NCBI RefSeq assembly: GCF_018588945.1
Contig: NZ_JAFIWA010000007.1
Coordinates: 62,001-126,000, forward strand
Source of the DNA: Microbacterium flavescens
GTDB lineage: Bacteria; Actinomycetota; Actinomycetes; Actinomycetales; Microbacteriaceae
Direction of reading: 5' to 3'
DNA length: 64,000 bases
The notes beneath the pieces are model-generated. The model searched no databases, was not told the origin of the DNA, and saw only the letters and a program-made list of their open reading frames with translations. Below, piece after piece: positions 57,225-64,000 of this stretch (its first letter is position 1; every line of letters starts with the position of its first letter). A program made the translations under genes and the position numbers.

Positions 57225-58493
57225 GTGAGCGATCGTCCGCGAGATGTGCTCGTCCGGTTCGGGCCGATGATCTACGGCCCGACCCTCCTCTTCGCACTCG
57301 GAGAGGGCGCGGTCATCCCGTTGATCCCCGTGATCGCGGCCGAGCTCGGCGCCGACCTCGCGACGGCCGCCCTCGTCGCCTCGGCGCTCGTCGTCGGGCA
57401 GCTCTGCGGCAACATCCCCGCCGGCTGGGCCGTCGCGCGCATCGGCGAGCGCCTCACCATGGCGATCGCAGGAGTGGTGGCACTCGCGGCAGTGGTGGCC
57501 CTCGCCCTCGCCCCCTCGCTCGGGGCGTTCGCGCTGGCCGTGCTCCTCATCGGCTTCTGCGCCGCCGCGTTCGGTCTGGCGCGCCACTCATTCATGACGA
57601 CGCGGGTCCCCCTGCAGTTCCGGGCGCGCGCCCTCTCGCTCCTCGGCGGCACCTTCCGCCTCGGCATGTTCATCGGCCCGTTCGTCGCCGCAGGTCTGCT
57701 GGCCGTGTTCGGCGACGAGCACGCCACCATGTGGTTCTTCGGCGCCTGCCTGGTCGCGACGGTGCTGCTGGTGCTGCTCGGCCCCGATCCCGAGCGCGCC
57801 GTCCCGACCGCCGCCACCGCGCGCGGCGATGCGACGCTCACCGAAGACACCGGCGAACCCGTCACCGGCTCGATCCCCACGACCGAGCGCGCGGGGGTCT
57901 TCCGCACGATGTGGGCGTACCGGCGTGTGCTGTCCCGTCTCGGGCTGGCCGCGGCATCCCTCTCCGCCATCCGATCGGCGCGGCAGGTGGTCCTGCCGCT
58001 CTGGGGCGTCTCGATCGGGCTCGACGCGCAGACCATCGCGCTCGTCGTCGGGGTCTCGGGCGCGATCGACTTCGCCCTCTTCTACGCGAGCGGCCAGGTC
58101 ATGGACCGATTCGGCCGTCTGTGGGCGGCCCTCCCCGCGATGCTGCTCATGGGCCTCGGATTCATCGCGCTGTCGTTCACGCACGACCTCCAGCAGTCCG
58201 CGCTGTGGTTCGCGATGTTCGCGGCGGTGCTCGGAGTGGGCAACGGCCTCTCGAGCGGCATCCTGCTCACCCTCGGCGCGGACGTCGCGCCCAAGACCGA
58301 TCCGGCGCCCTTCCTCGGGTCATGGCGCACGCTCACCGACGCGGGCGGCGCCGTTTCGCCGCTCATCGTCTCGGCGATCGCGGCGGCCGCGAGCCTGGCC
58401 GTGGCGACGGGCGTCGTCGGGGTCATCGGCCTCGTGGGCGCAGCGGCGTTCGTCCGGTGGGTTCCGCGGTTCGTGCCGAGGTCACGCCCGTGA
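57225..58493 (+). CDS. MFS transporter
   Basis: A 422-residue major-facilitator protein with about 12 helices ([71 protein letters not shown]). The GAPxxGxxxG-type helix 5 motif is present. The start is uncertain: the ATG at 57198 overlaps prfB. TAACGT at 57212-57217 is a -10-like box and a GTG at 57225 fits a leaderless transcript. The substrate may be a drug or sugar phosphate. Next gene overlaps by 4 nt (GTGA). Confidence 0.85.
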   Translation: MSDRPRDVLVRFGPMIYGPTLLFALGEGAVIPLIPVIAAELGADLATAALVASALVVGQLCGNIPAGWAVARIGERLTMAIAGVVALAAVVALALAPSLGAFALAVLLIGFCAAAFGLARHSFMTTRVPLQFRARALSLLGGTFRLGMFIGPFVAAGLLAVFGDEHATMWFFGACLVATVLLVLLGPDPERAVPTAATARGDATLTEDTGEPVTGSIPTTERAGVFRTMWAYRRVLSRLGLAAASLSAIRSARQVVLPLWGVSIGLDAQTIALVVGVSGAIDFALFYASGQVMDRFGRLWAALPAMLLMGLGFIALSFTHDLQQSALWFAMFAAVLGVGNGLSSGILLTLGADVAPKTDPAPFLGSWRTLTDAGGAVSPLIVSAIAAAASLAVATGVVGVIGLVGAAAFVRWVPRFVPRSRP

Positions 58494-58819
58494 GCACCGT
58501 CCGCTTCTGCCGCAGCCGCAGCAACGGCCGGCGCTGCACCCGACCGCTGGATCATGCGGGGCTGCATCGCCACCGGTCGATCATGTGGACGGATGCCGCG
58601 GCCGACCCGCCGCGCTGCACCGGGTCCGGCACGCCCGGCGCCCCCGCAGCGATGCTCCCCGACGGCTTCCCCGACGGCCGCGCGCTGTGCTCGACCTGCC
58701 TGCGATTCGTGCGGCTCGACGATGACGGCCTGCTCGTCGAGCACGACACGTCCGACCCTGCCGAGTCCGACGCGGACCTCGCCCGGCGGCGCACCTGGTT
58801 CAACACCCACGCCGGCTGA
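58490..58819 (+). CDS. small Cys/His-rich protein, possible zinc-binding
   Basis: A 109-residue protein of unknown function. It starts on GTG inside the MFS stop (GTGA) and reads [20 protein letters not shown], then LDHAGLHRHRSIMW. A second pair, RCTGSG and LCSTCLRFV, follows. Cys and His spacing could form one or two zinc sites. It ends TWFNTHAG. It is likely co-translated with the MFS gene and may be a soluble partner, but no function is known. Confidence 0.6.
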   Translation: MSTVRFCRSRSNGRRCTRPLDHAGLHRHRSIMWTDAAADPPRCTGSGTPGAPAAMLPDGFPDGRALCSTCLRFVRLDDDGLLVEHDTSDPAESDADLARRRTWFNTHAG

Positions 58820-58843
58820 CGGCGGCCGTCCTTTCGCGGGTCC

Positions 58844-59860
58844 TCAGACCCACGACCTCCGCACGGCCTCGGCGCCCAGCTGCATGCGGGTGGTCACACC
58901 GGCGATCTCCATGAGGTCGGCGACCCGCCGCTGGACGGTGCGCAGCGAGATTCCGAGCTGCGCCGCGGCCGCGGCATCCGTCACTCCCAGCAGGAGCAGC
59001 CGGAGGAGGTCGCGGTCTACTTCCTCGGTGGTGGGCACTGCCGAGACGGGGAGGAAGGCGCTGGCCGCGGCCCAGTACTCCTCGAAGATCGAGCTGACGA
59101 GGTCGAGCAGTCCGCTCGGGTGGATGAGCAGCGCGCCGAAGCCCCGGTCGTCGCCGTGCGCGTGCATCGGCACCAGTGCCATCTGGTCGTCGGCGATGAA
59201 CATGCGGGTCGGGAGCCTCGGGAGCACCCGGATCTCCTCGCCGATCTGGGCCATCTCGCGTGCCACCGTGAGGAAGCCGGGGCGTTCGAGCACCGCGCTC
59301 TCGACGATCACGCGGTAGCGCACGCCGCGCGCGAGGGCACGGTCCTCCTCGACGTTCTCCTCGCCGGTCACGAGCGCGACCTCGTGCAGGACGAGGACGC
59401 GCACCTGATCGGTGGAGGCGGCCTGCAGCTGCGCGACGCGCTGACGCACCGCGTCGTCGCCGATGACGACGTCGACCACGTCGGCGACGCTGCGCTGCTC
59501 GGCGGAGCGGCGGTACAGGTCGCTGAGCTCGACGAGCGCCTCGTGTGCGCGGGTGAGTCCGCGTTCGCGTTCGAGCAGCAGCGGGCGCAGCGCCATGGAC
59601 GGCGGAGAAGCCACGAATCGGTCGCTGCGCGCGGCCTGACGTGCCAGCAGTCCCAGTCGTTCGAGCTCGGCGACGATCGGACGCACGCGGGGCAACGACA
59701 TGCTGAGCGCCTCCGCCACCTCGGGTGTCGACGCCGAGGTCTGCTGGACGATCCACCGGTAGACCGAGGTGTGCGCCTCGTCGAGACCGAGTGCGTCGAG
59801 CACGGTGACCTTCTCCACGCCGACCATCCTCACCCGCCCGGCATGGCGGATGGTGGCCAT
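58844..59860 (-). CDS. TrmB-type/LuxR-type hybrid transcriptional regulator
   Basis: A 338-residue regulator. An N-terminal TrmB-like winged helix (TSVYRWIVQQTSASTPEVAEALSM) is followed by a sensor region and a C-terminal LuxR-type helix-turn-helix (LLLLGVTDAAAAAQLGISLRTVQRRVADLMEIAGVTTRMQLG). This two-HTH arrangement is known in actinobacteria for regulators of secreted hydrolases and natural products. The ATG at 59860 has GGAGAAATGCC before it. It is divergent from the large protease, with 78 nt between, so it may regulate it. Confidence 0.82.
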   Translation of the reverse strand: MATIRHAGRVRMVGVEKVTVLDALGLDEAHTSVYRWIVQQTSASTPEVAEALSMSLPRVRPIVAELERLGLLARQAARSDRFVASPPSMALRPLLLERERGLTRAHEALVELSDLYRRSAEQRSVADVVDVVIGDDAVRQRVAQLQAASTDQVRVLVLHEVALVTGEENVEEDRALARGVRYRVIVESAVLERPGFLTVAREMAQIGEEIRVLPRLPTRMFIADDQMALVPMHAHGDDRGFGALLIHPSGLLDLVSSIFEEYWAAASAFLPVSAVPTTEEVDRDLLRLLLLGVTDAAAAAQLGISLRTVQRRVADLMEIAGVTTRMQLGAEAVRRSWV

Positions 59861-59938
59861 GGCATTTCTCCGCCATAACTTTACGCCGAGGGCCGTGAGA
59901 GCTTCGTATCAGATCCCCTACCCCCGAGAGGTTCACGC

Positions 59939-62900
59939 ATGTCCAATCCCCCACCCATCGGTCGCCGTCTGCGTCCGATCGTCGCCGCCACAAGCGGTCT
60001 GGCGATCGGCATCGCAGGCATCTGCCTCTGCACTCTGCCGGCGGCCGCAACCGCCAACGTCGACGGTCCCCCCGCCTCTGACGCCGTCGCCGGCAGCTCC
60101 TCCACCGTCACGCTCATCACCGGCGATCGCGTGACCGTCACCGACCTCAGCGACGGCACCCACGCCGTTGAGATCGACACCGCCCTCGAAGGCGCCGGTG
60201 TGCGCACCTACGAGGCCGCCGGCGAGTTGCACGTCCTTCCCGACGCGGCGATGCCGTACCTGGCTTCGGGCGCGCTCGACCAGGACCTCTTCAACGTGTC
60301 CAAGCTGATCGAGTTCGGCTACGACGACGCCTCGGTCGACGCGACGCCGATCATCGTCGAGACCGACGGCGCCGCGGCTCGCACGTTCGCCGCTCCGGTC
60401 CCGGGGCTCGATGTGCAGACCGAGCTCGAGAGCATCGGCGGCGCAGCCGCGACGCTCGGCCACGCCGACGCCGCTTCGGCGTGGAGCGCGCTCACCGGGA
60501 CGGATGCCGCGTCCGCGCGCTCCTTCACTTCCGGAGCCGCTCTTGCCGGCGGCCTCGAGGCCATCCACCTCGACGGCAAGGTTGAGGCGACACTCGAGTC
60601 GAGCGTGCCGTTCATCGATGCGCCGGCGGCGTGGGCCCAGGGCCACACCGGCGGAGGCGTGACGGTCGCCGTGCTCGACACCGGCATCGACGACACGCAC
60701 CCCGACATTCAGGGCCGCATCGTCGAGGGCTCGAAGAGCTTCGTTCCCGGCGAGGAATTCGCCTGGGACCCGAACGGCCACGGAACGCACGTCGCCTCGA
60801 CCATCGCCGGTACCGGCGCTGCGAGCGACGGCACCCACCGAGGTGTCGCCGACGGCGCGGACCTGCTGATCGGCAAGGTGCTCGGCGCGGACGGCTACGG
60901 CCAGGACTCGTGGATCATCGAGGCGATGGAGTGGGCCGGCCAGAACGCCCCGATCGTGTCGATGAGCCTCGGTTCGATGTCGCCCTCGGACGGCAAGGAC
61001 CTCATGGCCGAGTCGCTCAACCAGATCGCCGCAGACACCGGCTCGCTGTTCGTGGTCGCTGCCGGCAACTCCGGCGCCCCCGAGACGATCGGCGCCCCCG
61101 GATCAGCCGAGCAGGCGTTCACCGTGGGCTCCGTCGACGACCCGTCGGGCGGCATGTCCTACTTCTCGAGCCAGGGCCCGCTGTCGCGCTCCGGCGCGCT
61201 GAAGCCGGACGTGTCGGGTCCGGGCAACGACGTCACGGCGGCTCGCTCCGCCGACAGCGCCGGCGACGGCTCGTACATCGGCATGAGCGGCACGTCGATG
61301 GCCACGCCGCATGTGGCCGGCGCCGCCGCCATCCTGCTGAGCGCGAACCCCGACCTGACGACCGCTGAGCTCAAGGCGGCGCTCGCGAGCACGGCCACCG
61401 ACTACGGCTTCACCGCCTATGCCGGCGGATCGGGTGTCATCAACGTCGACGACGCGCTCAACGCTCCCGTCGTCGCGTCCGGATCCGGCGACTTCGGCAT
61501 GCTCATGTGGGGCGAGGAGCCGACCCCGGTTGAGCGCACCATCGAGTACACGAACCGCACGGAAGCCGAGATCACGGTCTCCCTCGAGGCCACGCTCGTC
61601 GACACGACCCCCCGTGGCGACAACGGGCCGGGCCCGTTGAGTGCCGGCATCGCGTTCGACGCGCTGACACTGGACGCCCAGGCGCTCACGATCCCGGCTG
61701 GCGGCACCGCGTCGGTCGGGATGACCGTCGACCCGGCGAAGGTGCCCGCCGGCACGCAGCTATCGGGCGTGCTCGTGGGGTCGGTTGACGGCGTGGCGGT
61801 CACCCGCACCGCTCTCGGCACGATCGCCGAGGCCGAGCGCTACGACCTCACACTGACCGCGACCGACTTCGCAGGCCAGCCCACGCAGACCTACGCACTG
61901 CTGTGGAACGAGGCGCAGAAGTTCGTCGAGCCGGTGTTCGTGGACGGTGAGACGACGCTGCGCCTCCTCAAGGGCGAGTACACCGTGATCGCCTACATGG
62001 AGCTCAACCGCACGCCTGACACGATCGCCACGGTGCTCGTCGGCGACCCGAAGGTGGTCCTCGACCAGAATGCGGCGGTCGCACTCGACGCCCGCACCGC
62101 GACCGAAGCAACGGTCGACGTCGGCGACGACCGCGTCGAGCAGGTCTTCCAGCGCATGGACGTTAACGTCGACAGCTTCGCCGCCGGCGTCATCATGCCC
62201 GTCTGGACAGACGAGCTGTGGGCGCAGCCGATGAAGGTCGACGACGCCGACTTCGACTTCACGACGCGCTGGCGTCTGTGGGAGCCGATGCTGACGGTGA
62301 AGGCGGGCAAGCAGCAGCTCGACATCATCCTGCAGGTGGGCTCGACCTTCCTCAACGGCGAGATCAAGGCCACGGCCGTGAACGCCGGGAAGGGCTCTGC
62401 CGAGGAGGTGGCCGCGGCCCGCGTCGGCGGGAGGGTGGCGATCATCACGCGGTCCGACGACATCACGCCCGGACAGGCCGTCGCCAATGCGGCTGCCGCC
62501 GGCGCCAAGCTGGTGATCCTCGCCAACGACGCGGACGGCGAGCTCAGCACCTGGGTAGGCTCCGACGACTTCGAGTCGGACGCGCCCATCGCCGTCGCCG
62601 CCATCAGCGGCGTCGAGGGACGCAAGCTTCTCGCCGAGGTCGCGAAGAAGAAGGTGACCGTCCGGGCGGTCGGCGACGAGTTCGCCGACGTCGTCTACGA
62701 CATCGCGCGCTACAGCGATGGCGAGATTCCCGCCGACCTCTCCTACGCGCCGAAGAACCTGACCCGCATCGACACCCGGTACCACGGTCAGAACGAGCTC
62801 ATGAGCGAGTTCCGGTACGACTTCGTACCGGGCGCGACGTACGGCAGCGGATACCCGATGCGTGCCGAGCGCGGAGTCGTGCGCACCGAGTGGGTCAACA

Positions 62901-63811
62901 CCGAAGACCTGCGCTGGAACCAGGGTGTCGGAGTGGAGTCTGTGCGCTGGGAGATGCGAGACATGCTGCGCGCCTATAAGCCGGGGCAGAGGCTCGAAGT
63001 CGAGTACTTCGGCGGCATCGTGCGTCCGGCCATCGGCCTCGGCTACTGGGTGCCCTACCGCGTGTCGGACTACACCCAGATCAATGTGCCCAGCTGGGCG
63101 GACGGCGGCGATCCGATTCACACGGGAGCCTTCGACACCTGGATGGAGAACCCCACGGTCCGGCAGCTGACCGACGTCTACATCGACGGTGAGCTCGTCA
63201 AGCAGGCCGAGTACCAGGGCGCGACGGTGTACGACCTGCCGGACGGCGAGCAGGACTGGCGCGTGGTCAGCACGGCGACGCACGACGGCTCGCACCTGCG
63301 AGGCTCGACGAAGACCGTGACCGAATGGACGTTCCGCTCCGAGGGCAAGCTCGGCGACTGGACCAACCGCCTGCTTCCCATGATCTCGGCGTACTACGAC
63401 GTCGACGTCAATGAGGACAACATGGCGGGCGACCGGCGGCGCAAGGGCTCGGGCATCGCGCTCGGTCTCGAGGTCGGCCACGTCGCGGGCACTGCTCCCG
63501 CCGGCAAGATCACGGATGCGACGCTCGAATACCGCACCGCGGGCGGTTCCTGGAAGCCGGCGTCGCTCAAACCGGCGAAGACGGATGCCCCCACGGGCGC
63601 CGTCGAAGGGGACGGCGACATCTTCGTGACGTCGCGCGCCTGGGTCAGCGGCTACGCCGCGCAGATCCCGGTGTCCGACAAGGGCGGCTGGGTCGACCTG
63701 CGGGTGACGGCGACGGATGCCGCGGGCAACACGTTCTCGCAGGAGATCGTGAAGGCGTTCGAGGCCACGCCGGTGAAGGGCGCAGGCCACGGCGGCGGCC
63801 ACCGGCACTGA
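59939..63811 (+). CDS. secreted subtilisin-like serine protease (S8)
   Basis: A 1290-residue exported protease. A signal peptide covers about 1-40 (IVAATSGLAIGIAGICLC). A prodomain of about 190 residues follows. The catalytic domain has Asp247 (VLDTGIDDTHPD), His281 (NGHGTHVAS) and Ser453 (GMSGTSMATPHVAG), the intact S8 triad. Beyond about 500 is an 800-residue tail of beta-rich domains, including a PA-like or propeptide-type region (RVAIITRSDDITPGQAVANA) near 820-880. It ends in GHGGGHRH. GAGAGG lies just before the ATG. It probably degrades extracellular protein and could be self-processing. Confidence 0.92.
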   Translation: MSNPPPIGRRLRPIVAATSGLAIGIAGICLCTLPAAATANVDGPPASDAVAGSSSTVTLITGDRVTVTDLSDGTHAVEIDTALEGAGVRTYEAAGELHVLPDAAMPYLASGALDQDLFNVSKLIEFGYDDASVDATPIIVETDGAAARTFAAPVPGLDVQTELESIGGAAATLGHADAASAWSALTGTDAASARSFTSGAALAGGLEAIHLDGKVEATLESSVPFIDAPAAWAQGHTGGGVTVAVLDTGIDDTHPDIQGRIVEGSKSFVPGEEFAWDPNGHGTHVASTIAGTGAASDGTHRGVADGADLLIGKVLGADGYGQDSWIIEAMEWAGQNAPIVSMSLGSMSPSDGKDLMAESLNQIAADTGSLFVVAAGNSGAPETIGAPGSAEQAFTVGSVDDPSGGMSYFSSQGPLSRSGALKPDVSGPGNDVTAARSADSAGDGSYIGMSGTSMATPHVAGAAAILLSANPDLTTAELKAALASTATDYGFTAYAGGSGVINVDDALNAPVVASGSGDFGMLMWGEEPTPVERTIEYTNRTEAEITVSLEATLVDTTPRGDNGPGPLSAGIAFDALTLDAQALTIPAGGTASVGMTVDPAKVPAGTQLSGVLVGSVDGVAVTRTALGTIAEAERYDLTLTATDFAGQPTQTYALLWNEAQKFVEPVFVDGETTLRLLKGEYTVIAYMELNRTPDTIATVLVGDPKVVLDQNAAVALDARTATEATVDVGDDRVEQVFQRMDVNVDSFAAGVIMPVWTDELWAQPMKVDDADFDFTTRWRLWEPMLTVKAGKQQLDIILQVGSTFLNGEIKATAVNAGKGSAEEVAAARVGGRVAIITRSDDITPGQAVANAAAAGAKLVILANDADGELSTWVGSDDFESDAPIAVAAISGVEGRKLLAEVAKKKVTVRAVGDEFADVVYDIARYSDGEIPADLSYAPKNLTRIDTRYHGQNELMSEFRYDFVPGATYGSGYPMRAERGVVRTEWVNTEDLRWNQGVGVESVRWEMRDMLRAYKPGQRLEVEYFGGIVRPAIGLGYWVPYRVSDYTQINVPSWADGGDPIHTGAFDTWMENPTVRQLTDVYIDGELVKQAEYQGATVYDLPDGEQDWRVVSTATHDGSHLRGSTKTVTEWTFRSEGKLGDWTNRLLPMISAYYDVDVNEDNMAGDRRRKGSGIALGLEVGHVAGTAPAGKITDATLEYRTAGGSWKPASLKPAKTDAPTGAVEGDGDIFVTSRAWVSGYAAQIPVSDKGGWVDLRVTATDAAGNTFSQEIVKAFEATPVKGAGHGGGHRH

Positions 63812-63845
63812 TGAGCACTGATTACAAGCGCTGACGCCTGACGGC

Positions 63846-63889
63846 CGGCACAGGGCCCCATCCGCTTCGGCGGTTGGGGCCCTGTGCCG
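63846..63889. terminator. strong terminator after the protease gene
   Basis: CGGCACAGGGCCCC (63846-63859) pairs with GGGGCCCTGTGCCG (63876-63889), a perfect 14-bp stem with a 16-nt loop. It lies 34 nt past the protease stop. Confidence 0.88.
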
Positions 63890-63948
63890 TCGAGGGACGT
63901 CGGCGCGCTGTCCCGTCACGCTCGTGCCGCGTGGCGTACGGTCGTGGC

Positions 63949-64000
63949 ATGTCCTCGTCCACAGGGGCGTCGCCGGAGGCCGCCGATCTCCTCGCCCGCG
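63949..64000 (+). CDS. start of a further gene, truncated by the window edge
   Basis: From the ATG at 63949 the frame reads MSSSTGASPEAADLLAR and leaves the window after 17 codons. There is no clear ribosome-binding site, and 17 residues give no family. It could be a real gene start; the call rests only on position after a terminator and an open frame. Confidence 0.35.
   Translation, partial: MSSSTGASPEAADLLAR

Overview
The window is GC-rich actinobacterial chromosome. Dense genes, ATGA/TGATG/GTGA start-stop overlaps, GTG starts, an FtsEX-SmpB-tmRNA-PrfB neighbourhood and gene families common in Microbacteriaceae (DUF222-HNH nuclease, CWB2 repeats, fused NhaA-DsbA) suggest Microbacterium or a close relative. 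The genus is an inference from gene style, not from a marker-gene comparison.

Region 1 (1-9 kb): the tail of an IclR regulator, then one long leftward operon. It runs from a Liv-type ABC transporter (binding lipoprotein, two ATPases, two permeases) through an acyl-CoA synthetase, a TetR regulator and a short-chain dehydrogenase to an alpha/beta hydrolase. It looks like uptake and CoA activation of an organic acid, with a probable 22-bp operator before the first gene. Region 2 (9-28.5 kb): ordinary chromosome with a zinc-ribbon/nuclease-like protein, tRNA-Lys, a HisN/IMPase-type phosphatase, a 1935-residue secreted haem peroxidase carrying cell-wall-binding repeats and calcium-binding repeats, an MMPL transporter, a redox/ion operon (NhaA-DsbA fusion, cyclic-nucleotide-binding flavoprotein, UBP zinc finger), an amine oxidase and an OsmC-ACT-ArsR operon.

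Region 3 (28.6-50.5 kb): a 21.9-kb genomic island integrated at the 3' end of the tmRNA gene. A 23-bp direct repeat of the tmRNA end marks both borders, and a tyrosine integrase lies beside the intact tmRNA. Cargo from left to right: an HTH protein, an excisionase-like protein, a sortase-anchored surface protein, a MobF-like relaxase/helicase, a complete type II CBASS anti-phage operon (CD-NTase, Cap2 E2-E1, Cap3 JAMM protease, Cap4-like SAVED nuclease), a C4-dicarboxylate transporter/dipeptidase/APC permease operon, and a set of small envelope or stress proteins. Gene remnants lie between the cargo blocks.

Region 4 (50.5-64 kb): the core cluster tmRNA, SmpB, FtsX, FtsE and PrfB, interrupted by an HNH nuclease and a cupin gene. 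An MFS exporter, a TrmB/LuxR-type regulator and a large secreted subtilisin-like protease follow. The most interesting items are the CBASS-bearing tmRNA island, including the replacement terminator it brought for its target gene, and the peroxidase whose catalytic domain appears to be split by CWB2 repeats.
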